The position numbers were made by a program, and so were the translations under genes. The notes beneath the pieces are model-generated. The model was not told the DNA's origin, made no database searches, and was given only the letters and a program-made list of their open reading frames with translations. 64,000 nt of DNA from Pilatotrama ljubarskyi (taxonomy: Eukaryota; Basidiomycota; Agaricomycetes; Polyporales; Polyporaceae), in contig MU277687.1 of NCBI GenBank assembly GCA_022385805.1, positions 1 through 64,000 on the forward strand. The letters run 5' to 3'. Positions 12,185 through 22,219 of this stretch are shown in pieces (within the stretch, counting starts at the first letter, position 1; every line of letters begins with the position of its first letter).

Positions 12185-12569
12185 AGGACCCATGACAATG
12201 GTAGAGGAACCTTCAGGCCATGGCCGGACAAAATTCGGCCGTCCGGACCCCCCAACCCTCTGCGAATCCGGACAAAAGTAGGCCAAGTCGGGCACCAACC
12301 TTGTACGATTTGCCGGACAAAATCGTTTGAGAGCGGGCGGAAGGGCTGGGCGCCAGTACAGGCGCCCGGGGCGGGAGCCCTAAGCGCCCATTTTGGCCGG
12401 AAGCGCCCGGGGCCTCTGCGCGAAACCGGACATTTTGGCCAGTAAAATGCCATCCAAGCCTCCGCGCGTCCGGACATTTTTGGCCGAAAATGACCAGTTT
12501 TTGTCCGGACATTTTGGCCAAAAATCGGGGTTTGGGGATGAGGGTTCGCCTATCATTGTCATGGGTCCT
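12185..12569. mobile_element. hAT-like MITE with 8-bp target duplication
   Basis: This 385-bp non-autonomous element is bounded by imperfect terminal inverted repeats of about 27 bp. The left one starts AGGACCCATGACAATGG at 12185, and the right one is its reverse complement ending at 12569, with about three mismatches. It is flanked by the perfect 8-bp direct repeat CTGGAACA at 12177-12184 and 12570-12577, the size expected for hAT-superfamily insertions. The interior carries a motif like CCGGACAWTTTTGGCC repeated about seven times in both orientations, resembling subterminal transposase-binding repeats. Open frames that cross it (12169-12477 -, 12213-12668 -) are non-coding. The 8-bp duplication is direct evidence of transposition. 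Assignment to hAT rather than another 8-bp-TSD superfamily is inferred, since the terminus is not the classic CAGGG. Confidence 0.85.
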
Positions 12570-12577
12570 CTGGAACA

Positions 12578-14807
12578 TCGCCAGACACCACCGGTTAAGC
12601 GCCCAGCTTACAGGTTTTCCCAATGCGGGCCATTGTGATCCCAAGACACCTGCCCCGATGTCGTGCACTGCTCAATATGGCTCAAGTATTGCGAGAACAC
12701 ATGGCTACGAGTATCCCTGGGAAAAGAGGTTGGGTGATACTGCCTGATACTACCTATCATGAGAGGCCGCCCGGTTCAGCCGGGGTCTGGGAGTGGTCTG
12801 GGCCATTTGGCTAGCACCACCCATAGTACCAAATAACCGCAAACATAACATGCAGCGACCCGCAACCCGAGTCTGCGCGCTGGTGTGGCAAGCTACTGTT
12901 GCCTTGTCACCATCGTATTCGCCCGTAGGATCAGTCTTCAGTGAATACAGCAACTATCAGTTGTGAGTGCCTCTCGCTAGCGTCCACAAAGGATTGAATC
13001 GCGAACAGGACCGTCAGCAAGGGTTCTGGATCCACTGGCGCTCCGAAGTAACAAGTTCAGGTCAAACCCGGCTGACGGTCGTGTTGGTGGATGGCGAGAT
13101 AGGTGGGTGTTGGCACACTTACCACTCGGCTGCCCCTATCATATCCTGATGGTTTCGCCGCCGAGCAGGATCAACTATCCCCACACTGACATGGAAGTCG
13201 TACACACTGCGCTTCAAGTCGTATGCGAGCAAATGCTGCGAAAAGATGAGGCTATGCGCCACAACCTATCCTCGTACACTATAAAATATCGTTCTAGTCG
13301 CCCTGGTTCTCTCAGTTCTCATCTGTCTCGTTCGTCCGCCGGCCTCCCCCCGCTGCTGGGCAGCCCATCCCGTAAGTGCATAGAGGCACCGCTGATGCTT
13401 CTTCGCAGCGTTTCTAGGGACTCGTAGGTGCTCGTCTTCACTTTGATCATTGGCTTTGTTCAGCATGTCACTTATAGGTTCTGCTCTACCTCTCCGGGAC
13501 GTGGACCTCAGTCGGGATCTGGACGTGGACGACTCCTTGGCATCCGGATTTCCGATACGCACGGCTCTTGGGAGGCTGCTTCGACACCGTTCCTCTCCCA
13601 CGGTTCTCGGATCAGGCTCTTTCCCGGACGACTTCCTTGCTATATGGCTCTTCCTATGCGGCCCTTCGGCGGACCATCTGGATCAGGCTGACTGGATTCT
13701 CTCGCGCAGTTCACTCTCGGACCGGTCTCCTACGGACGCATTTTCGGCAAGTGGCCTCGGACGCTAGTGACAGCATCTAAGACAGCCTGAGTAACGAGTT
13801 GGAACCGAGTAAGACCTAAGACGCTGACGCCGCCGCCTTTAAAATGATTGCCATGAGTCGGACCGCGTGTATGTTCTCCTTCGCACTACTCATGCGTTGA
13901 GCTGACGTGTTATCCCCAGGACGTAGATACAGTAGATAGGTAGTTGAGGGCCCAGTAGTTACCGTAAGTCCCGTAACACCATCGCAATGGATTTACTAAT
14001 GCCATTCCTCCTACAAGAGCGTGCCTCAAGACTGCGTGCCTAGCGACCATGACCTCTTCCTTCTTGTCTAGATACCTTGCGGGCCGGCTCGGGTGGCTCA
14101 ATCGACGGGCCCTCGATTCAAGTGCCGATGGGGACATGCAAACGCGTTGATGAAGAGGGCGACGAGTTGGGGGCGGCTGGTAGGAGGTTCCCGGGGTAGG
14201 GGTCGACTACGGATGACATTGAGGTGTCGTCGCGATCAGTGTCGATCCTGGCGCAGGCCTCTTCGTGGCCCCCGGGACTAGTACCTGTGCAAGCAGGGAA
14301 GCTAACATGCGCCAAAATATCATCCGGATCTCCTCCAACCTCCTATACCAGAGCTATTAATAATATATCGCTGATCTGTGGGTCTCCGTCGCTCATTCGG
14401 AGTACTGTTTCATATTTTGTTGTTTCAGGAGGATCAGGGTTCCCTACGAGGCCCAATTTATGTGTATTTGGGTGTTCTCGCCCTGTCTTCTGCTCGCCAT
14501 GATATTGTGGTCAATCCTCGCGAGCATACCCGTAACGCACGAGGCAGGCTGCGTGTCCAGCTAGGTCTTTTCTGCATGTGCCAGATTTCCGGTCGATCCC
14601 GAGAGGCTGACACGGAGATATCATCCCACACCGTTGCGTTGCTCCCGAGTTGTTCGCGGCAATCACGGTCAGCCTCGATCACGCGCGGTATAAACCCTGC
14701 CTGGGCCATCCTGTCCAGCTCACCTACCTTACCACCGCACTCCCACCATATTCAGACCACCCCCTTTTGCTTGACGCGTATCGCTCTCATCCCACCCGCG
14801 CACAACC
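12578..14807. other. Gene-poor region
   Basis: About 2.2 kb between the MITE and the orphan gene. Open frames are short and overlap on both strands without conserved blocks. The only clear signal is a TATA-like TATAAA at 14689-14694, followed by a pyrimidine-rich tract before the 14808 start. I see no RNA gene or recognisable mobile element. Confidence 0.4.
14689..14694 (+). promoter_or_regulatory. TATA box of the orphan gene
   Basis: TATAAA lies 114 bp upstream of the ATG at 14808. Between them is a C/T-rich leader (14715-14800), typical of strongly transcribed fungal genes. The gene start has a good context (CACAACCATGATC). This supports transcription of the downstream orphan gene but is only sequence evidence. 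Confidence 0.5.
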
Positions 14808-15883
14808 ATGATCCTCGCCACCTCCATCTTCGCGCCCCTCAAGGTGCTCTTCTCATCCACCCGTTTCAAGTCGTCCGAGCGCAGGTCGCTCCGGTCTTCC
14901 TCTCCCAAGCCCACCACTCGGTCAATCTCGCCTACCGTTGTCCCAATGGAGCGCAAGCTCCGAGTCGATGACGTTCACCGCGAACAGATCGACTGGGCCC
15001 CTCGCCTCGGCTTCCAGCTCGAGTGCAAACTGCTTCCCCTCGAAAAAGCGCAGACCCGACAGGAGATCGACTGGGCGCCGCACCTCGGCTTCCAGGCTCT
15101 CGGCTGCAAGTTGCTCTCCATCGAGGATGCGCAGAGACGTATGCTCCACTGTCGCGTCTAATATGCTGACCGCCGCTTTCCTTCTTCATTGCGAGGTTCT
15201 CTTTCAGCTAGGATCGAACCCATCCCCTCGTGCGCGCAGCTGAAGACCAGGAAGGAGGACTCTCTCGGCCGGACTGGGGGAGAGGTAAGGCTGACAGCTA
15301 CGGCTGGGCATTCGGGCGAGGGGAGTCATGCACCCTGCTGACCTCGGTGTCTTGTCCAACGCTCGATGCCATGTTTAGTCTTGAGCGTCATCTCCAGCAT
15401 TGGTGCATTGCTGCGCCGCTCCACCTTTTCTTTGCAGGTCTCCGAAGCCAAGACCACCGGAATACAGACCACAAACATCGATACGACCTCTACAGACAGG
15501 CCCTACAATACAGGACCAGGCGTCGGCGAGGTTGGCGGAGGGCTTGGATCACCCCGGGATGTCAGCCTCCCCGACAGTGTCACGGTAGTATATCGACTCT
15601 TCCCTTTCCTCGCCTCCCTCTTCCCCCCTTGTGCATCCAAACCGTTTGTAGATCAATGGCCATCCACGCGATGACGCCGTGGCATACTACAGATCTCGTC
15701 TAGGTGAGTTGACTTCACGAAGCCAGTCGTGGACAATGTCTGACCCTTGTATATGCTGATAGAATGCTGCAACGCTCATGGGTATGCACCGAAAAGTCAG
15801 ACGTCGAGCTGACCTCATCCCGCTCATGACCGATCTCTTCTAGCCAGCCAAAAGCCGATATCGGGAGAGGATGGATACAGTGA
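14808..15883 (+). CDS. Orphan protein with a duplicated IDWAP-LGFQ motif
   Basis: I do not recognise this protein. Exon 1 (14808-15138) opens with a basic, Ser-rich, nearly acid-free N-terminus (MILATSIFAPLKVLF...) that could be a mitochondrial or signal-like leader. It then has two tandem copies of a 24-25 residue unit, QIDWAPRLGFQ..CKLLPLEKAQ at residues 60-82 and EIDWAPHLGFQ..CKLLSIEDAQ at 86-109. Splice signals give exon 2 (15208-15284), exon 3 (15438-15584, Thr/Gly-rich), exon 4 (15652-15703), a 19-nt micro-exon (15763-15781) and exon 6 (15844-15883). All are in frame, with a stop at 15881-15883, for about 222 residues. Donors GTAAGG and GTGAGT and acceptors TTGCAG and TTTGTAG are good; the last two exons are less certain. 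A TATA box and C/T leader support expression. Function is unknown. Confidence 0.5.
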
Positions 15884-16628
15884 ATGGGAGGTACGGTATC
15901 GGCTGCTATGAGTCCGTATGGGAGAGAGATGGCGCCCTCTCTACCGTATGGGCCTGTAGTGGTCGGTGCTGGTCGGAGCGGGGGAGGGGGCCTGGTACCC
16001 TCCCTCGCATGGGTCCGAAAAAGATGAGTGCACCTCATCTCTGCCGCTCTCGACGGAGCTGACAAAGTGAAGGCGTGCCATTATAGATCTGCCGGGGTCC
16101 CCTGCAAGAGGGTGTACGACATCGCAGAATCGTCCGTGCGATCTCTCGTCTTCTGCTGATATTCCTCCGACAGCGGGTAAGTTGCTCGCTAATGGCACAG
16201 TCTCAACTAGTACACCGGCCAGCGGACCACTTCTGACCTTCCAAGTGGCTATCTCCATCGTCGCTGCAGGACTCGGGACCTGGACCCGAACCAGGAGGGA
16301 GCATACTTGCTCACGGATCACTTCGGGGATAATGCAGCTGCAGCACAGCACCAACGGGCGCCTATTTCTTCCGCAGGTGGCCTTCAATTGACGTGCAACT
16401 GCTTTCTAACAGCCGGCAGGCGTAGCTTGACATCCAATTGCCCTCGATGCCAGGCATTTAGACAGGCATATTTCACACTCAGATAGGGCCCACACATTGT
16501 TTCCTATGATGCACTCGAAGACTCGCACACACATGTATGAGGAACCCGATCCCATTGACAATCCACTACTACAGTAACAGACTACCCAATCCGAAAGGTA
16601 TCGACAAGGCTAGCACCTCAGGGATTGT
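15884..16628. other. Spacer between orphan gene and HSP20
   Basis: These 745 bp are the shared 3' side of two convergent genes. The open frames at 15941-16387 (-) and 16182-16391 (+) overlap each other and show no conserved blocks. If the last exons of the orphan gene are misread, part of 15884-16390 could belong to it. Confidence 0.35.
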
Positions 16629-17221
16629 TCACTGGATGGTGATCCTCTTCGGCGCCAGCTCCGGGGTCGTCCGCGGGAAGGTGACGGTCAGGACGCCATT
16701 GACCATGGACGCCTTGATCTCCTCAGGCTGCAAGAACGCACTCGTCAGCAACTCGTCCTTCCTCTACACTTCGAAGAGATGCTACATACCTTGATGCCCT
16801 GCGGGAGCGGAATCGACCTCGAGAACTTGCCGTACCGGCGCTCGCGGACGGAGTAGCCCTTCTCGTCGCGCTCGTTGGAAAGGGTGGACTCGCCAGAGAC
16901 GGTGAGGACGTTGTCCTTCACGTCGATCTGGACGTTCTCCTTCGTGAGGCCTGGGAGCTCGAAGGTGGCCGTCACGAGGTTCTTCTCCTGGTCTTCATGC
17001 AGGTCCATTCTGTGAAGCGCGTCGTCAGCACACGCGCTCGCAAAAGCATAAAGAGCAGGCAGTACATACCTTGGACGCATGGGCCGCGACGCAGCGTTCT
17101 CCTGCTGTCTTGGCGCGACCGCCGACGAGCCCCCAGTGCGGGCGTTGAACGCCTCGTCGAAGAGGCGGTCGAAGTCGGCAAGGGAGTAGAACGGCTCAGT
17201 GAAGAACGTAGAAAGCGCCAT
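16629..17221 (-). CDS. Small heat-shock protein, HSP20/alpha-crystallin family
   Basis: An ATP-independent chaperone that holds unfolding proteins in large oligomers. Three exons are read on the minus strand. The N-terminal arm is MALSTFFTEPFYSLADFDRLFDEAF. The alpha-crystallin domain runs from MDLHEDQEKNLVTATFELPG through NVLTVSGES, RERRYGKFSRSIPLPQGI and ASMVNGVLTVTFP, and the tail contains the ITIQ (I-x-I/V-like) motif before the stop at 16631-16629. Introns lie near 17069-17012 and 16790-16735. Length is about 155 residues, the usual size for fungal HSP20. The start at 17221 gives the family N-terminus and follows an A/G-rich leader. Upstream are a TATA box and a three-unit heat-shock element, so heat induction is likely. 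Confidence 0.93.
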
Positions 17222-17344
17222 CTCGAGTCGTAAGGGTCGTTAAAGAGAAGAAGAGGGGTATCCGGGTGAGAAGAGGAAAGTGGTCGTGATCACTGGACTT
17301 GTTACTTTGCTCTAGCTGAGGAACGACTGCAGCGAGAGGCGGCC

Positions 17345-17351
17345 CTTTTAT
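17345..17351 (-). promoter_or_regulatory. TATA box of HSP20
   Basis: ATAAAAG on the minus strand, about 125 bp upstream of the HSP20 start codon and just downstream (in gene orientation) of the heat-shock element. Its position fits a core promoter. Confidence 0.55.
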
Positions 17352-17382
17352 GCTGCCCTCTAGGGCGAGGCTGACGTGTCGG

Positions 17383-17397
17383 CGAACATTCGAGAGA
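17383..17397 (-). promoter_or_regulatory. Heat-shock element of HSP20
   Basis: The plus strand reads cGAAcaTTCgaGAGa, that is, three alternating 5-bp units nGAAn-nTTCn-nGAGn. It matches the HSF1 binding pattern with one deviation in the third unit. It lies about 165 bp upstream of the HSP20 start and about 35 bp upstream of the TATA box. Placement and the downstream gene make it a credible HSF1 site. Confidence 0.65.
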
Positions 17398-17431
17398 TCT
17401 CTGTGTGTTTTCGGCCAGCTGGTTCTGAGGT

Positions 17432-17451
17432 CATTCGTTGTGTAACGAATG
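17432..17451. promoter_or_regulatory. Perfect 8-bp inverted repeat upstream of HSP20
   Basis: CATTCGTT-GTGT-AACGAATG is a perfect palindrome with a 4-bp spacer. It lies between the HSP20 heat-shock element and the 3' end of the TFIIE-beta gene. It could be a dimeric factor site or part of the HSP20 upstream control region. It contains TTC and GAA units but not in HSE spacing. No factor is assigned. Confidence 0.35.
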
Positions 17452-17736
17452 GTCCAGGCTCAACAGGAGAAACCGAAAGTGCAACGCGCGTCTATTCTCG
17501 ACGGTTCGAGGGCAGAACCTTCGCGGGTCCACGGGCGTGGATGACCTCCATCGTGCCTCGAGCTCGTCTCATGCAGAGGCTAGTACGGTAGATCAATTCC
17601 ACCAGCGTGTGGTAGCACTGCTCGTTGTTCATTGCATGCATGCGGGTATTAGTCTAATGTACATATGATAAACAACATGCCTGGCGTGTATATGTCGTCC
17701 ATGGGTGATGATGATGCAGCAAGTCCCCAAACCCTC

Positions 17737-18788
17737 CTACTTCTGCGCTGCTCCCGGCGCGACATAGTCGCGCGACAGGTCGATCGTACCCTTGAGATGG
17801 GTGTTCGTGATGCGGACCTGTCGTTGCCTGGGGGCGCTCTTCTTTCCCTTCTTCTTGGCTGCACCCGAGCCCTTGACCACCGGCGCAGCGGACGCGGTCG
17901 CCTGCAGGCCCTCGGACGCGAGCGCCTTGAGCAAGTCGACGTCGTTCGGCACCTCGAGCCCGTGCCACAGGTCGTGGAACTCTGCTCCGGCTCAATCCGC
18001 CATTACACCCGAGCGGCAGTAACATGGAGGAACGCACCTTTCTCGACGGGCATGCCACCCTGCTCCTCTGTAGGCTTGACTTCGTTCCAAAATACCATTC
18101 GCATCTGGCCGTCTTTGAGCGTGCGGGTGACGTACACCTCGCCCTCCTTCTCGAGCTCCTCAATCGCTTGCGGTGCTTCCTTCCAGCTCTCCTTCAGAGT
18201 CCGGACGGACAGTCCGCCGCCTTTTCGAGTCTGACGCTGGATCTCTGTGAGAAGCGCAGCTTTGTTGCGGACGTTGAAGTCATGCTACGCATCCGCACAT
18301 CTGAGTACGCCGCAACGGAGCGACAGGAGGCCAGGAGAGTGCACGCACCCGGTATGAGTAGAGGTCCGTCTTTGGATCGTGTATGACACGATCATGAGCT
18401 CTGAACTTCTCGAGTAGGACCTGGTCCGTGTCTACGGGGGTGTTTGTGATGATGGCGAGGTCCTGGAGGCGCATGGGGTTGCCGTTTTGCTTGAGGTGGT
18501 TAACGAGATAGACGAGCTGAGTGTTGACATTGGTGCCGGTTCCGGTGTCGGCAGGCTGGGAGTAGACGATATCTAGCGCGAGATGTCAGCCATGGCTGAC
18601 ACCCAAGGCAGACTGGTCGAGCGAGGAGACATGCTTTGTTTTGGCCGCTTCTTCTTCTTGGAGGACTCGGCCTCTCCTGCGGGGGCGCCAGCCGGCTGGG
18701 GAGGAGGCGGATGTGAATGCCATGAGGTGTAGTCCTGTCTGTGCAGGGCACTCTTGAACGCAGCAGCGTCGCGGGCGAGACCAGACAT
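17737..18788 (-). CDS. TFA2: Transcription initiation factor IIE subunit beta
   Basis: TFIIE-beta joins TFIIE-alpha at the RNA polymerase II pre-initiation complex and helps promoter opening and TFIIH recruitment. The N-terminus is MSGLARDAAAFKSALHRQDY, followed by a Pro-rich stretch and a Lys cluster. The winged-helix core has VNTQLVYLVNHLKQNGNPM, LQDLAIITNTPVDTDQVLLEKFRAHDRV and YDPKTDLYSYR-like HDPKTDLYSYR. Next comes the second helical unit (HDFNVRNKAALLTEIQRQTRKGGGLSVRTLKESWKE, split here by an intron) and then VYVTRTLKDGQMRMVFWNE. The C-terminus is basic (KKKGKK, RQRQVRITNTHLKGTIDLSRDY), as in other fungi. Four to five exons. The start at 18788 is the methionine before the conserved LARDAAAFKSAL segment. 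It is divergent from PAN3 with 220 bp between start codons. Confidence 0.92.
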
Positions 18789-19008
18789 GGCGAGGACGTG
18801 GTCGAGGACGACGACGAGGAGGGTGTGTAAATGGGCAGCCACCGCAGAGTCGGTGCCGGCGGACGGCAATGTGCTGATCGTGGGAGAATGGTTTACCTCA
18901 GCCGCCGCCTGTGCGAGGCGATCGCCTCGAACTTCAAGAGCTCTGGGCTCCTCGCGCCGAGTGCTGCTCGTCGCCGTCGCCGTCGTCGTCGTCGCTGCCA
19001 GCCAAGGG

Positions 19009-21703
19009 ATGGCCCACGGCGACATGTCCTTCTTCGCAAGACCCTCCTCGTCCGCCGTCAAGATATCCGCACCCCCCTCCGACGAGCCAGACAGCCCGAA
19101 GCCCTCCAAGAAGGGTCCGTGTGACTCCTTTCCGCTCCTGCTTACCCCCTTCACATTCTCGCACAGACAACACTCAACGCCAGTGTAGGAATATACTTAT
19201 CTACGGGTCAGTTCAAACTTTTATACGCGCTGGGGGTAGCGTTCTGACGCGGCGCAGACACTGTAAATTCCAGGATAAAGGCTGTATCTATTACCATCCC
19301 CCGGTGCGTGACTCCGCCTCCCCGCACCATCGGCGTCGCTCATCCACCCCCAGCGCGACGTTCCTTCTCCTGCGTACGCGCTATTCTCTTTCGTAGCGCG
19401 CATCATGCTGACTATCGCGCAGACCGCCGGAGTCCCCCACTCCAAGCGCAGCCCTGCCCGCCCAAGCCGTGAATGCACCTGTATTTGTCCCCAAGGCGCC
19501 TGCAAACCCTGCAAGTCCAACTCCTGCGCCGGCTGTCCCTGCGTCTATACAGCAACACGCATCTACATCTTCGTACGTCATGCAATCCACTCGCCTGCTC
19601 GCGTGTGCCACTGAATCCCTCATCTTGGTACCACCTAGTGATTCTTCATCCGAGCAGTCAGCTTCCCAGCCGCCGGAGCAGCATTATGAGCAAGAACCAG
19701 CCCTTGAACACGATCAGTATGATCCCTACAATCCTTACTCGTACCCCAGTCATGGTGCCGAAGCGTCGGAGGAGGGAGGGCAGATGGTAGTGCGCACCCT
19801 ACACTACAACTGACATGTCGCTCATGCACCGCTTGCAGCTCTCGATGAACCCGTACGAGATGCCCCCGGGTTACGACGCGGCGACGCTCGACCCGTATTA
19901 CACGCCTGCGGTGAACTTCCACACGCAGCCTGTACGTCCGGTCCAGGCCATTGCGCACCGCCTTTTCGCTCACCGCGCCGCCATAGCTCAACTATCACCT
20001 CTACACCGTTCCTCGCCCAGAGTCCCTCGCGCACCGGTACTTTATATCTGACGACATCCGCGAAGAACTACAGCGTCGGTCGGAGGCCGTTCGCGCCGCG
20101 CCGCCACCCGGACTCAGCCTCCCCGAGGAGCTGCAAGGCTACCACTCTTTGGTCCCTCTCGAACCCGTCGGCGCCGAGCGGCGCAAGTTCGGGAACTGGT
20201 ACTCCACGCTCTACCGCGCCGTTAACTCCAGCGACGGCGCGACGTACGTCTTGCGTCGCGTCGAGAGTACGTCTTTCGCGTTGCTGAGAAGCTGATCTGC
20301 AGCCGCCCTGACGATCACGTTCTTCGATTTGGCTAGACTTTCGTCTGATGCAGCAGGCAGCGTTCTCGGGCATCGAGGCGTGGTCGCGCGTCCGGCATCC
20401 TAACATCGTCACCGTCCACGAAGCCTTCACGACGCGCGCCTTCAACGACTCTTGTGCGCTTCTTCCTTCTATCCTCCTCCTTCCTGTCGATCATCAAACC
20501 CTAACGCCCCTCCCTGCACGCAGCGCTCGTCGTGGTATACGACGACCACCCTAACGCGCAGACGCTTTACGAGGCGCACATCAAGGCAAAGCCGCCCCAA
20601 TTTCAGCACGGCCGACTCCAGGCGCAGTCGAACCGGGTATCCGAGCGCACCGTCTGGTCGTACATCATACAGATCGCCAACGCCATCCGCACCGCGCACG
20701 ACGCGGGCCTCGCCGTGCGTCTCGTCGACGCGACCAAGATCCTCGTCACCGGCAAGAACAGGTGCGTTTGTTCCCCTCGGCAGGCGGCACGTACGCTCAC
20801 CGAGATTGCAGAGTGCGCCTGGGATCGTGCGGTGTGGTGGACGTGCTGATGTACGACATGGCCGCGGACGTCGCGTACGCGCAGCAAGACGACCTCACGA
20901 TGTTCGGCGCGCTCATCCTCCAGATCTGCAACGGCACGATGGCTGCAATGAACAACGTCCAGAAGGCACTCGATATCCTCGGCAGGAACTACTCTGCGGA
21001 CCTCAAGAGCGTCGTGCTGTTCTTGATTTCCAAGCCGGGCACCCACAAGGTGATCAAGCCCGCGTCTTCGAATCCGCAAGTTCTGGGATGCTGACGCCGA
21101 GGCAGACAATTGGGCAACTGTTCGACATGATCGGTAGCCGGCTCCTCACCGAGCTTGATGAGGCCCAGAAGTATGTATCCGCGATCGTATATCCACGTTT
21201 CCACTAATGCTCTCGCAGCGCTGTCGACCGCCTGGAGGGCGAGCTTATGAGTGAGCTCGAGAACGGCCGCCTCGTCCGCCTCCTGTGCAAGTTCGGCTTC
21301 ATCAACGAGCGCCCCGAGTACGCCTCCCTCCGCCTCTCCAGCTCCTCGCATGACTTATCCCTGTGTCCTGCAGGCACAACCACGAGACGCGCTGGTCCGA
21401 GACCGGCGACAGGTACATCGTGAAGCTCTTCCGGGATTACGTCTTTCACCAGGTGGACGAGCTCGGGCGGCCGGTTGTGAACTTGACGCACGTGCTCGCT
21501 TGCCTCAACAAGCTCGACGCGGGCACCGACGAGCGCATCATGCTCGTCTCGCGCGACGAGCAGAGCTGTCTCGTCGTCAGCTACCGCGAGGTCAAGGCTT
21601 GCATCGAGTCGGCTTTCGGGTGCGTCCTCCCGTCTTTGTGTCTGTGAGGATACCGACGGTCTAACGATCATGTCTATGGCGTAGTGAACTCACGAGAGGG
21701 TGA
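19009..21703 (+). CDS. PAN3: PAN2-PAN3 deadenylase regulatory subunit PAN3
   Basis: PAN3 recruits the PAN2 nuclease to poly(A)-binding protein and starts poly(A) tail trimming. The N-terminus [14 protein letters not shown] is typical. Splicing near 19115 and 19242 creates a CCCH zinc finger, [21 protein letters not shown] (about 19182-19299), which binds poly(A). A disordered Pro/Ala-rich linker follows, with the PAM2-like [10 protein letters not shown] nearby. The pseudokinase domain has [40 protein letters not shown] and [14 protein letters not shown], and lacks a catalytic HRD/DFG. The C-terminal coiled coil and knob contain [33 protein letters not shown] and [30 protein letters not shown]. 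The final exon is short (21685-21703). The start could be 19009 or the in-frame ATG at 19024. Exons join well throughout. Confidence 0.94.
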
Positions 21704-22219
21704 GCGGCGAGCCGGGAAGGACACGGTTTCTTAGCACAGCGAAAATATGTAGACCGAAAAAAGACTAGGAAAACGCAGACAAAATACGACTCGTTCTCAT
21801 ATCTACCGCGACGTGGCCACGCAGCCAGTCAGTAATGATCTCTTGCCAGTGTCAGGCTCGCCCGGATCAGGGAATCATCCAAGTATAGTCAGTGCAAATC
21901 TGGGCGCTACGTGCTGTAGGTGGTGTTCGTGTTCCCCCCAGTCATATGAGTAGAGCACCTCGGAAGGTCTCCCTAGGGAAGACTATGCACCACGATGGGT
22001 GATGAAGCTGGCGACGCGAGCACTCTACCGACAGGAGGAAACGACCGCGTACGAAAGCCACGGCCACATGAGACACTGCTATACACCTCAACCGTCGAAC
22101 CACGACTGTCTAGGGACTCCTATGACACATGCAAAATTAGTCGTAGGCCAAATAACAAGATGATAGCGAGATAGCAGACTCAGATTATCACAGGAAAGCA
22201 AATCGGAGTCAACCACCCA
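21704..22219. other. Convergent 3' spacer
   Basis: These 516 bp lie between the 3' ends of PAN3 (+) and the GHKL-type gene (-). The sequence is slightly more A/T-rich than the flanking genes, as expected of untranslated regions. I see no coding block, RNA gene or repeat. Confidence 0.4.

Noticed and set aside
12169..12668. Minus-strand frames with repeated PKCPG/GQNVR-like words
   Set aside because: They are translations of the MITE's internal CCGGACATTTTGGCC repeats, not a gene.
13107..13780. Several frames of 70-110 residues in the gene-poor region
   Set aside because: They overlap each other on both strands, and I saw no splice-connected exons, domain motifs or promoter.
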